Below are positions 15,411 to 23,866 of a stretch of 32,895 nt of DNA, piece after piece (position 1 is the first letter of the stretch; each line of letters begins with the position of its first letter). The notes under the pieces are model-generated. The model was given only the letters and a program-made list of their open reading frames with translations. It was not told where the DNA came from and made no database searches. Location: NCBI GenBank assembly GCA_017469525.1, contig JAFUGG010000031.1, positions 1 through 32,895 of the forward strand, written 5' to 3'. This DNA comes from Bacteroidaceae bacterium (GTDB lineage Bacteria; Bacteroidota; Bacteroidia; Bacteroidales; Bacteroidaceae). A program made the position numbers and the translations under genes.

Positions 15411-16424
15411 ATGAAGTTGGGCATCATCATATTGAATTGGAATGGTGAAGAGATGCTGCGTCGCTTCCTGCCTTCCGTCATCGAGCACTCGCCCGAGGCG
15501 GAAGTCGTCGTTGCCGACAATGGCAGCACCGATGGCTCGCTCAAAATGCTGGACAAACAGTTCCCCAATGTCCGTACTATCATATTCGACCGCAACTATG
15601 GCTTTGCCGAAGGCTACAACAAAGCCATCGCACAAGTCGAATGCGACCTCTGCCTCCTGCTCAACAGCGACGTCCGCGTAGAGGAAGGCTGGCTCACCCC
15701 CATGCTCGACTATATGGAGCAGCATCCCGAAGTCGCCGCCTGTCAGCCCAAGATACGCTGCGAGTGGCAGCCCGACATGCTGGAATATGCCGGAGCCTGC
15801 GGCGGATACATCGACCGTCTGGGCTTCCCCTTCTGCCGAGGACGTATCCTCGACACAACAGAACGCGACGAAGGGCAGTATGACAGCGTCGCTTCCGTGG
15901 CTTGGGCTACAGGAGCAGCCCTGCTCGTCCGCCGCGACATATATATAAAGGTAGGCGGACTGGATGCCCGCTTCTTTGCACATCAAGAAGAGATCGACCT
16001 CTGCTGGCGTCTCAGAAGCCGTGGCTACGGCATCGTCTGCATCCCCCAGAGCGTGGCCTATCACGTCGGAGGCGGCACACTTCCGAAGGAAAGTCCTCGC
16101 AAGGCTTACCTCAACTTCCGCAACAACCTGCTGCTTCTCTACAAGAATATGCCGGAGAAAAGGTTCAGCAGAGTCATGTTTTGGCGGCGTCTGCTTGATG
16201 CAGCAGCAGCCCTGCACTTCCTGGCAGGAGGGCATTGGGCAGTTTGCAAGGCAGTCCTGAGGGCTCACCTCGACTTCCGCAGGATGCGCAAAGACTTCAA
16301 GGAAGACAGAGACAAGAATCAGGCAGCTACCGTCGTCCCTGCCGACAAGATACTATCACCCGTTTATCTTTTATGGGAGTACTACGGCAAGCGACACTTT
16401 ACATACAAGGATTTAGGAATATAG
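15411..16424 (+). CDS. Glycosyltransferase family 2 (WbbL/rhamnosyltransferase-like)
   Basis: A 337-residue GT-A-fold transferase, probably acting on a lipid-linked or cell-surface glycan at the cytoplasmic face. Family features: ILNWNGEEML at the start, VVADNGSTDGS (nucleotide-sugar binding), LLLNSDV (the DxD-equivalent metal site), ATGAALLVRR and EEIDLCWRLRSRGY (acceptor/catalytic region). The C-terminal 90 residues are basic and amphipathic, as in membrane-associated members. The overall pattern is closest to the dTDP-rhamnosyl transferase branch, but donor and acceptor cannot be read. The start ATG lies inside a GTAAA-type junction repeat after mtaB, and the tolC-like gene follows 13 bp after the stop. 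Confidence 0.9.
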   Translation: MKLGIIILNWNGEEMLRRFLPSVIEHSPEAEVVVADNGSTDGSLKMLDKQFPNVRTIIFDRNYGFAEGYNKAIAQVECDLCLLLNSDVRVEEGWLTPMLDYMEQHPEVAACQPKIRCEWQPDMLEYAGACGGYIDRLGFPFCRGRILDTTERDEGQYDSVASVAWATGAALLVRRDIYIKVGGLDARFFAHQEEIDLCWRLRSRGYGIVCIPQSVAYHVGGGTLPKESPRKAYLNFRNNLLLLYKNMPEKRFSRVMFWRRLLDAAAALHFLAGGHWAVCKAVLRAHLDFRRMRKDFKEDRDKNQAATVVPADKILSPVYLLWEYYGKRHFTYKDLGI

Positions 16425-16437
16425 ATAATTAGACAGT

Positions 16438-17769
16438 ATGAGATTAAGCACACTTTTCCTTTTGATGCTCTTCGCTGGAGCTGTCTCAGCCCAGCAGACC
16501 TGGACGCTGCAAGACTGCCTCGACTATGCCCTGAAGCATAACATCCAGGTGCAAAAGAACCGCATCAGCGAGGAGCGAGGCGAGGTAAGCCTCTGGCAAG
16601 ACAAGGGCGCGCTCTTCCCCAACCTCAGCTTCAGCACGAGCCAAGGCGTGGGCTATCGTCCCTTCACGGAAGTCATCAGCGTCGTGCAAGGCGACCAGGT
16701 GACAAGCACACGCAGCAACGTCACCTATCAGGGCACATACGGCCTCAATGCCAACGTCACCCTTTGGAACGGAGGCGTCAACTACAAGAACATCAAGCAG
16801 CAGGAACTGCAGAACCGCATCACAGCCCTCACGACGGAGCAAAGCGAGCTAACCATCCAGGAGCAGATAGCCCAACTCTATGTGCAAATCATGTACACGA
16901 AGGAAGCCAAGAAGGTGAACGAACTGCTCCTCTCTACGGCACAAAGTCAGTACGACCGTGGCATGGAGATGATGAAGCAGGGACAGATGGCAAAGGCCGA
17001 CGTCGTGCAGCTCGAGGCACAGTTGAGTAGTGCACAGTACTCTGTGGTGAACAGCGAGACGCAGCTTGCCAACTATAAGCGTCAGCTCAAGGCTCTGCTC
17101 GAACTCGACCTCAACACAGCCTTCGACGTGGCAGGCAACATCCCGACGGACGAACAGGTGCTGGCTCTCGTACCAAGTGCTCAAGAGGCATACGCAAAGG
17201 CCCTCGAGACGAGACCCGAGATAAAGAGTGCCGAGCTGAGCATTGAGGCAGCCGACATGCAGCTTGACATCGCCAAGCGCGGCTTCTATCCTACCATCGG
17301 GGCAAGCGCAAGCCTTGGCAGCAACCACACAAGCGGCAGCAGCAACGCCTGGGGCGAGCAGATGAAGACAAACCTCAACATGAGTGCCGGACTGAACGTC
17401 AGGGTTCCCATCTTCGACAATCGTCAGAACATGTCGAACGTCAAGACGGCAAAGCTTCAGCAACTCTCCTCGAAGCTCGACCTGCAGGACAAGAAGAACG
17501 CCCTCTCAAGCACTATCGAGCAATACTGGCTCAATGCCAACAGCGGCCAACAGAACTATATCGCTGCGAAGAGTCGTGTGAAGAGCCAGGAGGCAAGCTA
17601 CGAGTTGCTCAACGAACAGTTCCAGAACGGATTGAAGAACACAGTGGACGTGCTGCAAGGCCGTGACAACGTCATCAGCGCCGAGCAGGACATGCTGCAG
17701 AGCAAGTACATGGCTCTGCTCAACATACAGCTCCTCAAGTTCTACACAGGGGAGAAGATAGAATTGTAA
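16438..17769 (+). CDS. TolC-family outer-membrane efflux protein
   Basis: A 443-residue exported protein with a signal peptide ending AVSAQQ (about residues 1-19). It has the TolC duplicated alpha-barrel pattern: TWTLQDCLDYALKHNIQVQ at the start, long heptad-rich helices with QYDRGMEMMKQGQMAKADVVQLEAQ midway, and the second-repeat counterpart YELLNEQFQNGLKNTVDVLQGRDNVISAEQ near the end. It would be the outer-membrane channel for the adaptor and ABC genes downstream. Spacing to its neighbours (13 bp before, 40 bp after) supports one transcript from mtaB onward. Confidence 0.93.
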   Translation: MRLSTLFLLMLFAGAVSAQQTWTLQDCLDYALKHNIQVQKNRISEERGEVSLWQDKGALFPNLSFSTSQGVGYRPFTEVISVVQGDQVTSTRSNVTYQGTYGLNANVTLWNGGVNYKNIKQQELQNRITALTTEQSELTIQEQIAQLYVQIMYTKEAKKVNELLLSTAQSQYDRGMEMMKQGQMAKADVVQLEAQLSSAQYSVVNSETQLANYKRQLKALLELDLNTAFDVAGNIPTDEQVLALVPSAQEAYAKALETRPEIKSAELSIEAADMQLDIAKRGFYPTIGASASLGSNHTSGSSNAWGEQMKTNLNMSAGLNVRVPIFDNRQNMSNVKTAKLQQLSSKLDLQDKKNALSSTIEQYWLNANSGQQNYIAAKSRVKSQEASYELLNEQFQNGLKNTVDVLQGRDNVISAEQDMLQSKYMALLNIQLLKFYTGEKIEL

Positions 17770-17809
17770 CCAACCTACGAACACTATACATTATATATAA
17801 TATATAAAG

Positions 17810-18988
17810 ATGAGACATCACACATTCACCAAGGCAGCGTTGCTGATATCAGCAGTTGCTATCGTGAGCAGTTGCCACAAGAAGATTGAGTTCACCTATA
17901 CCGAGGTGGAAGCCGCCGTTCAGGACGTCACCACAAGCGTGACGGCGACCGGCACCATCGAACCCGTAACGAGTGTCGACGTCGGCACCCAGGTGAGCGG
18001 CATCGTCAGCAAGCTCTATGTAGACTACAACAGCGTGGTTAAGGCCGGACAAATCATTGCCGAGCTGGACCGCACAAACCTTATCAGCGAGCTGAGCAGC
18101 GCACAGGCCAACCTAAAGAGCGCGCAGAGTGACCTCGACTACCAGAAGACCAACTACGAACGCTTCAAGGCTCTCTACGACAAGGGACTCATCTCTGCCA
18201 ACGACTACGAGCAGGCTCGCCTCTCCTATATCAAGGCGCAGCAGACGGTGACACACCAAAAGGAGAGCGTCAAGAAAGCGCAGACGAACCTCGGCTATGC
18301 CACCATCACGAGTCCAATCGACGGCGTCGTGCTGAAGAAGGAAGTGGAGGAAGGCCAGACGGTCGCTTCGAGCTTCAACACGCCGACGCTCTTCACCATC
18401 GCCAAGGACTTGACTGATATGCGTGTCATCGCTGACGTGGACGAGGCAGACATAGGCGAGGTGAAGGAAGGCCAAAGGGTGAACTTCACCGTGGACGCTT
18501 TTCCCAACGACACCTTCCAAGGCGCTGTGACGCAGGTTCGCCAGCAACCCACGACGGAGAGCAACGTCGTGACCTACGAGGTGGTCATTAGCGCGCCCAA
18601 CGAAGACCTGAAGCTCAAGCCAGGCCTCACGGCCAACGTCGTCATCTACACGCTCGAGATGCCCGGCGTCCTCGCTATTCCCAACAAGGCACTCCGCTTC
18701 AAGCCGAGCGAGGCCATGCTCAATGAGGGCGAGACCATCACAGACATCGACAGCCCCCAGAAGGTGTGGACGAAGGAGGGACCGAACCTCAAGGCCATCG
18801 CCATACAGACGGGTGTGACGAACGGCACTTTGACGCAGGTGACAAACGGACTGCAGGCCGGCACGAAAGTCATTGTTGACGTGCAGAGCAACGAGGGCGA
18901 GCTGGAAGGCGAACAGCAGCAGAACAGCAATCCCTTCATGCCGAAGCCCAAAAACAGGAACAACGACAAGGACAAGAAAAAGAACTGA
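17810..18988 (+). CDS. macA: Periplasmic adaptor lipoprotein (HlyD/MacA type)
   Basis: A 392-residue membrane-fusion protein. The signal ends in IVSSC, so C22 is probably lipid-anchored to the inner membrane instead of being held by a helix as in E. coli MacA. The two halves of the lipoyl/barrel-sandwich domain are visible (VDVGTQVSGIVSKLYVDYNS and SPIDGVVLKKEVEEGQTV), with an alpha-hairpin between them (about 85-160) that meets TolC. A beta-barrel and membrane-proximal domain follow. The tail is low-complexity and charged (KPKNRNNDKDKKKN). It acts between the ABC pair and the TolC-like channel. A GGTTAGAG inverted repeat separates it from the ATPase gene. Confidence 0.92.
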   Translation: MRHHTFTKAALLISAVAIVSSCHKKIEFTYTEVEAAVQDVTTSVTATGTIEPVTSVDVGTQVSGIVSKLYVDYNSVVKAGQIIAELDRTNLISELSSAQANLKSAQSDLDYQKTNYERFKALYDKGLISANDYEQARLSYIKAQQTVTHQKESVKKAQTNLGYATITSPIDGVVLKKEVEEGQTVASSFNTPTLFTIAKDLTDMRVIADVDEADIGEVKEGQRVNFTVDAFPNDTFQGAVTQVRQQPTTESNVVTYEVVISAPNEDLKLKPGLTANVVIYTLEMPGVLAIPNKALRFKPSEAMLNEGETITDIDSPQKVWTKEGPNLKAIAIQTGVTNGTLTQVTNGLQAGTKVIVDVQSNEGELEGEQQQNSNPFMPKPKNRNNDKDKKKN

Positions 18989-18990
18989 AT

Positions 18991-19092
18991 AGTGGTGAGA
19001 GGTTAGAGGTTAGGGGTTAGAGAATACCGTTAGCCCCGAAACCAACAGCCGAAAGCATTCCTCTAACCTCTAACCACTAACCTCTAACCTCC
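18991..19092. repeat. GGTTAGAG inverted repeat between adaptor and ATPase genes
   Basis: Tandem GGTTAG units at 18991-19022 face tandem CTAACC units at 19061-19092, with about 38 bp between. The right arm runs right up to the ATPase start codon. Arms of about 32 bp could form a strong hairpin in the operon mRNA; there is no T-tract. Confidence 0.85.
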
Positions 19093-19851
19093 ATGAATAT
19101 GAACGACAGAAAGGTTGTCATCGAACTTCAGGACGTGCGACGCGAGTTCCACGTCGGCAGCGAGGTGGTGAAGGCGCTCCGAGGTGTCAGCTTCAAGATA
19201 TATGAGGGCGAGTTCGTCACCATCATGGGCACTTCCGGCTCGGGCAAGAGTACGTTGCTCAACCAGCTGGGCTGCCTCGACACGCCCACCAGCGGTGAGT
19301 ACATCCTGGACGGTGTGCCTGTGCGCAAGATGCGACGCAGCGAACGGGCAGTCCTACGCAATCGCAAGATTGGATTCATCTTCCAAAACTACAACCTCCT
19401 TGCCAAGACGACGGCAGTAGAAAATGTGGAACTGCCTCTGATGTATAACAAGACGTACAACGCACGGCAGCGCCGCGAGGCAGCCGTCAAGGCTCTGCAG
19501 GCTGTGGGACTGGGCGACCGGCTCGACCACAAGAGCAATCAGATGTCTGGCGGACAGATGCAGCGCGTCGCCATCGCACGTGCACTGGTCAACAACCCAG
19601 CCGTCATCCTGGCCGACGAAGCAACGGGCAACCTCGACACACGCACCTCGTTCGAGATTCTATGCCTCTTCCAGGAACTCCACCGCCAGGGGCGCACCAT
19701 CATCTTCGTCACACATAACCCCGAGATAGCACAATACAGCAGCCGCAACATCATGCTGCGCGACGGCAAGATACGCGAGGACAAGGAAAACCCCAACATC
19801 CTCGATGCCCGCGAAGCACTGGCAGCCCTGCCAAAAACAAACGATGACTGA
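19093..19851 (+). CDS. ABC transporter ATPase (MacB/LolD type)
   Basis: A 252-residue cytoplasmic ATPase. Walker A GTSGSGKST is at 46-54, the ABC signature SGGQMQR starts at 152, and Walker B ILADEAT includes D175 and E176, followed by an H-loop FVTHNPE. It corresponds to the N-terminal half of E. coli MacB; here ATPase and permease are separate genes, as is common in Bacteroidetes. It would drive the mechanotransmission cycle of a MacAB-TolC-like pump with the permease at 19980. Two in-frame ATGs (19093, 19099) are both possible starts. Confidence 0.94.
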   Translation: MNMNDRKVVIELQDVRREFHVGSEVVKALRGVSFKIYEGEFVTIMGTSGSGKSTLLNQLGCLDTPTSGEYILDGVPVRKMRRSERAVLRNRKIGFIFQNYNLLAKTTAVENVELPLMYNKTYNARQRREAAVKALQAVGLGDRLDHKSNQMSGGQMQRVAIARALVNNPAVILADEATGNLDTRTSFEILCLFQELHRQGRTIIFVTHNPEIAQYSSRNIMLRDGKIREDKENPNILDAREALAALPKTNDD

Positions 19852-19874
19852 CCCAACACAACACAGCAAGTTGA

Positions 19875-19940
19875 TTGCACATACATGTAGTTGCAATTGC
19901 ACATACATGTAGATGCAATTGCATATACATGTAGTTGCAA
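19875..19940. repeat. 66-bp triple-palindrome element, copy 3 (inside the efflux operon)
   Basis: Three 22-bp units (19875-19896, 19897-19918, 19919-19940) with dinucleotides CA/GT, CA/GA and TA/GT. Here unit 3 is not the reverse complement of unit 1. It lies between the ATPase and permease genes, within an apparent operon, and shares the left flank CAAGTTGA with copy 2. Confidence 0.97.
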
Positions 19941-19979
19941 AGAATTTGGCACGTTAAACGACAAAACCTAAAACAAGAA

Positions 19980-21203
19980 ATGAGCATAAAGAACCTACTG
20001 AAAGTGGCGCTGACCGCCATCATGAGCAACAAGTTCCGCTCCTTCCTGAGCATGCTTGGCATTATCATCGGCGTGGCGGCCGTCATCATCATGATGGCCA
20101 TAGGCCAGGGCTCGAAGCAAAGCATCCGCGAGGACCTGAGCAAGATGGGCACCAATCTGCTCACCATCCGCCCGGGCGCAGAGATGCGAGGTGGCGTGCG
20201 TCAGGACCCGTCGGCTATGCAAACGCTCAAGCCGGCTGACTACGAGAGCATCCTCCGAGAGGCGACCCTCGTCACGCACGTCAGTCCGGAGGTCACAAGT
20301 GGCGGCCAGGTCATCTATGGCTCCAAGAATACCAACTCCACGATGTACGGCGAGAGCCCCGACTACATGACCATCAAGCTGTGGGACATCAAGAGTGGTG
20401 ACTGCTTCACGGAAGAGGACGTGATGAAGAGCGCCAAGGTGTGCGTCGTGGGAACCACTATCGTGAAGGAACTCTTCGGCAGCGAGGACGCCGATTGCAT
20501 CGGCAAAGTCATCCGCTTCAAGAGCATCCCCTTCCGCATCGTAGGCGTGCTCAAGTCGAAAGGCTATAATAACTGGGGCATGGACCAGGACAACGTGATG
20601 ATAGCTCCCTACACGACCGTCATGAAGCGCATCGCTGCCCAGACGTTCTACAGCAGCATCGTCATGAGTGCCCTGACAGAGGAACTGAGCGACAAAGCCA
20701 TAGAAGAGGTGACGCAGATATTGCGTCGCAACCACAAACTGAAGGATGATGCCGAGGACGACTTCACTATCCGTTCGCAGGCAGAATGGATGGAAACGAT
20801 GTCCTCCACCATGGACACCATCACGCTCATACTGGTTGTGGCAGCCGCCTTCTCGTTGCTCGTGGCAGGCATCGGCATCATGAACATCATGCTGGTCAGC
20901 GTCACAGAACGCACGAAGGAGATAGGCTTGCGCATGAGCGTCGGTGCCCGAGGCATCGACATCATGAGTCAATTCCTCATCGAGAGCATCCTCATCTCGC
21001 TCACAGGAGCGTTCCTCGGTGTCGCTCTCGGCTATGGAGGCAGCTGGCTCGCCAGCAATGTCCTGATGATGCCCAGCAGCGTACCGTTCTGGGCAGTAGG
21101 CCTCAGCTTCGCCATCTGCGCTTTCATCGGCATCTTCTTCGGCTACGTCCCCGCCCGAAAAGCTGCCCTCATGGACCCCATCGAAGCTATAAGGTACGAA
21201 TAA
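19980..21203 (+). CDS. macB: ABC transporter permease, MacB/FtsX type
   Basis: A 407-residue inner-membrane permease. The first membrane helix follows the family's opening FRSFLSMLGIIIGVAAVIIMM; a large periplasmic MacB-PCD-type domain covers about 50-280; three more helices close the protein (AAAFSLLVAGIGIMNIMLVS, then two near 340-395), with TERTKEIGLRMSVGAR between and PARKAALMDPIEAIRYE at the end, all typical of MacB. An in-frame TTG at 19935 lies inside the 66-bp repeat; the ATG at 19980 gives the standard N-terminus (MSIKNLLKVALTAI). Its likely job is export of a peptide, lipid or drug with the upstream ATPase, adaptor and TolC homologue. Confidence 0.93.
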   Translation: MSIKNLLKVALTAIMSNKFRSFLSMLGIIIGVAAVIIMMAIGQGSKQSIREDLSKMGTNLLTIRPGAEMRGGVRQDPSAMQTLKPADYESILREATLVTHVSPEVTSGGQVIYGSKNTNSTMYGESPDYMTIKLWDIKSGDCFTEEDVMKSAKVCVVGTTIVKELFGSEDADCIGKVIRFKSIPFRIVGVLKSKGYNNWGMDQDNVMIAPYTTVMKRIAAQTFYSSIVMSALTEELSDKAIEEVTQILRRNHKLKDDAEDDFTIRSQAEWMETMSSTMDTITLILVVAAAFSLLVAGIGIMNIMLVSVTERTKEIGLRMSVGARGIDIMSQFLIESILISLTGAFLGVALGYGGSWLASNVLMMPSSVPFWAVGLSFAICAFIGIFFGYVPARKAALMDPIEAIRYE

Positions 21204-21207
21204 AGGA

Positions 21208-21239
21208 CCCACCCCAACCCTCCCTTAAAGGGAGGGAGA
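21208..21239. repeat. G/C-rich palindromic element, intergenic copy 4
   Basis: CCCTCCCTT-A-AAGGGAGGG (21218-21236) is a perfect palindrome with the C-rich flank ACCCACCCCAA. Together with the oppositely oriented copy at 21312-21345 it forms an inverted pair that brackets the next gene's start codon. Confidence 0.85.
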
Positions 21240-21279
21240 CAGATGGCAAATGAATGATTAAACGTTAAATATAACTAAT

Positions 21280-21981
21280 ATGTCAACTATGAAAACTAAC
21301 TCATTATTATGCCTTCCCTTTAAGGGGAGGTTCGGAGGGGTTTTTGTTGTGCTCTTCTGCTTGCCTCTTCTGCTTATGGCAGGCAAGAGAGACTACATGA
21401 AAGACCCGAAGTATCTGGCTGGAGCCGTGCCTGAAGTGGACGGCATCGTCACCTTCCAGAAGAACTTCAGCGTGACAGACAAGAGCGAGCAACAGATTTA
21501 TGACATCGTTGCAGCTTATGTCAAGAACACACTCATCTCCGGTGGCATCCAGAAGCAGCAGCCTCAGTACACCCGCATCATCTCCGAAGAGAAGGGGAGC
21601 GGCACGATTATGGCCCGCATCGAGGAGTACATGACATTCAACAAGACGTTCTTCGAAATCGACCAGACGCGCTTCCGCTACCTCATCAGTGCAAGCGTGA
21701 AGGGACAGAAGGTCAGCCTCGTCCTCACACAAATCTCGTATTACTACAACGAGAACATGGACGGAAAGAACGGCGTGCCTTATAAAGCCGAGGAATGGAT
21801 AACGGACAAAGTGGCCATCAACAAGAAGGGAACAAGGCTCTATCCACGCAGCGGCAAGTTCCGCCGCATGACGGTGGACCGCGTGCAGGCTATCTTCGAA
21901 GGCTTCATGGATGCCCTCTCCACAATGGAAGTAGAGGAGCAAGTCCTGACAAAGAAGCGTAAAGGCATCGTCGAGGAGTAA
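21280..21981 (+). CDS. Exported DUF4468-like protein with a repeat-encoded signal peptide
   Basis: A 233-residue exported protein. The mature part, beginning near GKRDYMKDPKY, resembles DUF4468 proteins of Bacteroidales (opening VPEVDGIVTFQKNFSVTDKSEQQIYD, a TBP-like alpha/beta fold). The N-terminal signal region is odd: residues LCLPFKGRFGGVFVVLF are encoded by a copy of the G/C-rich palindromic repeat, which supplies part of the basic and hydrophobic segments. The start may be ATG 21280 or ATG 21289. The next gene begins six bases after the stop, so the two are probably co-transcribed. Function unknown. Confidence 0.8.
   Translation: MSTMKTNSLLCLPFKGRFGGVFVVLFCLPLLLMAGKRDYMKDPKYLAGAVPEVDGIVTFQKNFSVTDKSEQQIYDIVAAYVKNTLISGGIQKQQPQYTRIISEEKGSGTIMARIEEYMTFNKTFFEIDQTRFRYLISASVKGQKVSLVLTQISYYYNENMDGKNGVPYKAEEWITDKVAINKKGTRLYPRSGKFRRMTVDRVQAIFEGFMDALSTMEVEEQVLTKKRKGIVEE
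21312..21345. repeat. G/C-rich palindromic element inside a signal-peptide region (copy 5)
   Basis: CCTTCCCTT-T-AAGGGGAGG (21312-21330) plus TTCGGAGGGGTTTTT is the reverse-orientation form of the copy at 21208-21239. It is coding here. Confidence 0.8.
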
Positions 21982-21987
21982 ACAGCA

Positions 21988-22728
21988 ATGAACACCCGAC
22001 TTCTATCGTTCTGCCTGCTCTTGCTCATGGCTGCCGATGCCCTGAGCCAGTGCAAATACTGCAACTCGTATGAAGACTTCGTCAACGACAAGTGGCAGCC
22101 GCTGGATACCCTATACAGCAAGAAGCATGGCAAAGGCTATGTGTTCATGTGGGGAGTAGGCGGTTATAAGCTGACCACGGGAGACAAGGCCACCGACGCA
22201 ACGATAAAGAAATCCTTTGCTGCGATGCAGGGAAAGACGCTCTTCGTAAATGGTCACAGACTGAAATGCGGCAAGCAGAGTATGGGCAAAGGCTTCTGCA
22301 AGGCTGCCCGCATTAACCGTTACAACATCGTCTTCACCAGTAACATCATGCCAGCCGATTACAACTCCTCCCAGATGGCAGGAGCTATGGCGGCTTCATT
22401 AGGAGTGATAGCAGGGCAAGGAGGAGCAATAGGCGGAGCCGTAGCAGGCTTAGCAGGAGGCATTGTCGGAGGCACCATGGGTGGAGTGCAAGCCTTTAAG
22501 TCCATGAAGCATCCCGTCTGCCACATCGTTGCCCCTTCGTCCGACGACGAAAAGCAGACAACCACAGTGCCTATCGACGACAAGCTTATGGACAAGTTCC
22601 TCCTCAGCCGTAACCTCACCAAACTACACGACAAATACTACGCCGAGAAGGACAAGGACAAACGCATGCAAGCCAGCCGCGTCATCCCTATCCTCGAGAA
22701 GGCAGGCATCATCGAAGCAGAAGAATAA
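21988..22728 (+). CDS. Exported protein of unknown function with a glycine-zipper segment
   Basis: A 246-residue protein with a signal peptide ending ADALS (about 1-20) and a mature N-terminus QCKYCNSYEDF containing a CxxC pair. The centre (about 143-168: ASLGVIAGQGGAIGGAVAG, then LAGGIVGGTMGG) is a glycine-rich zipper that could insert in or pack against a membrane. The C-terminal third is charged and helical. No known family was recognised. It lies six bases after the DUF4468-like gene, and both encode small exported proteins of the same size, suggesting a joint envelope role. Confidence 0.78.
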   Translation: MNTRLLSFCLLLLMAADALSQCKYCNSYEDFVNDKWQPLDTLYSKKHGKGYVFMWGVGGYKLTTGDKATDATIKKSFAAMQGKTLFVNGHRLKCGKQSMGKGFCKAARINRYNIVFTSNIMPADYNSSQMAGAMAASLGVIAGQGGAIGGAVAGLAGGIVGGTMGGVQAFKSMKHPVCHIVAPSSDDEKQTTTVPIDDKLMDKFLLSRNLTKLHDKYYAEKDKDKRMQASRVIPILEKAGIIEAEE

Positions 22729-22750
22729 CAGGCCTCCGTGCCCTATAGAG

Positions 22751-22790
22751 CGCAATAATTATGAATTATGAATTGAGAATTATGAATTAC
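22751..22790. repeat. AATTATG junction repeat at the GH43 start
   Basis: AATTATGAATTATGAATTGA and GAATTATGAATTA are near-tandem copies of ATGAATT. They encode the optional first residues MNYELRI and offer two in-frame ATGs, 22761 and 22782. Confidence 0.7.
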
Positions 22791-23765
22791 AAAGCTCTCC
22801 TCCTCGCCCTCATGTTGGGCTGCATCGTCACGACAGCTGACGCCAAGAAGAAAAAGACCAGTGGCAATCCCATCTTCCCTGGTTGGTATGCCGACCCCGA
22901 AGGCGCCGTCCTCGACGGAAAGTATTGGGTATTCCCGACGTTCAGTGCTCCCTATGATGAGCAATTGCACTTTGACGCCTTCTCGAGCAAAGACCTTGTG
23001 AACTGGACGAAGCACGAGAACGTCATCACGAAGGCTGATATTCCCTGGCTGCGCCGCGCGCTTTGGGCACCCGCCATCATCGAGGCGAACGGCAAGTTCT
23101 ACCTTTTCTTTGGTGGAAACGATGTGCATGAAGGCGAAGTTGGAGGCATCGGAGTTGCTGTAAGCGACCGTCCCGAAGGCCCTTACAAAGACGCTCTTGG
23201 CAAGCCGCTCATCAATGAAATCGTGAACGGAGCACAGCCTATCGACCAATTCGTCTTCCGTGATGACGACGGACAGTACTATATGTTCTACGGCGGCTGG
23301 CGTCATTGTAACGTCTGCAAGCTGAGTCCCGACCTGCTTTCCATCGTTCCTTGGGAAGACGGACAGAAGTTCCACGAGATTACTCCCAGCAAGGAATATG
23401 TTGAGGGACCCTTCATGTTGAAGCGAAACGGCAAGTACTATTTCATGTGGAGCCAAGGTGGTTGGACAGGTCCCGACTATTGCGTGGCTTACGCCATCAG
23501 CGACACACCCTTCGGTCCCTTTGAACTGAAGGGCAAAATCCTGCAGAGAGACGAGTCGATAGCCCGCGGCGCCGGTCATCACAGCGTCATCAAGGTGCCC
23601 GGCAAGGACGAGTACTACATCATCTACCACCGTCGTCCGCTGGAGGAACGCGATGGAAATCACCGCGTCACCTGCATCGACCGCCTCGTCTTCAACCCCG
23701 ACGGAACCATCCAGCCCGTGAAGATGACCTTCGAAGGCGTCAAGAAAAGCAAGATAAGGAAATAA
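22761..23765 (+). CDS. Glycoside hydrolase family 43 (beta-xylosidase/arabinofuranosidase type)
   Basis: A 334-residue exported enzyme, probably periplasmic, cleaving xylose- or arabinose-containing plant polysaccharide fragments. The GH43 five-bladed propeller is supported by three carboxylates in the right contexts: D45 (base, PGWYADPEGAV), D162 (pKa modulator, PIDQFVFRDDDG) and E215 (acid, YVEGPFMLKR). A second start at 22782 removes MNYELRI, which is encoded by a repeat, and gives a cleaner signal peptide (MNYKALLLALMLGCIVTTADA). No SusC/SusD pair is in the window, so it is not part of a visible utilisation locus. Confidence 0.92.
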   Translation: MNYELRIMNYKALLLALMLGCIVTTADAKKKKTSGNPIFPGWYADPEGAVLDGKYWVFPTFSAPYDEQLHFDAFSSKDLVNWTKHENVITKADIPWLRRALWAPAIIEANGKFYLFFGGNDVHEGEVGGIGVAVSDRPEGPYKDALGKPLINEIVNGAQPIDQFVFRDDDGQYYMFYGGWRHCNVCKLSPDLLSIVPWEDGQKFHEITPSKEYVEGPFMLKRNGKYYFMWSQGGWTGPDYCVAYAISDTPFGPFELKGKILQRDESIARGAGHHSVIKVPGKDEYYIIYHRRPLEERDGNHRVTCIDRLVFNPDGTIQPVKMTFEGVKKSKIRK

Positions 23766-23769
23766 GAAG

Positions 23770-23844
23770 TCCGAAAACTTCTGCAGAGAAGTTGGCAGAC
23801 TTCTGCAGAGAAGTTGGCAAGTTTCTCTGCAGTAGTTTTTCGGA
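23770..23844. repeat. CTGCAG-core 22-bp palindromic array
   Basis: Unit 1 (23777-23798) and unit 2 (23799-23820) are direct 22-bp copies starting ACTTCTGCAGAGAAGT and ending TGGCAG or TGGCAA. The third segment is inverted. The outer arms, TCCGAAAA plus CTTCTGCAGAGAA (23770-23790) and its near reverse complement (23823-23844), form an inverted repeat around unit 2. It lies between the GH43 and nth genes. Confidence 0.9.
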
Positions 23845-23866
23845 GCAATCAAGGGAAGAGCAAGAG

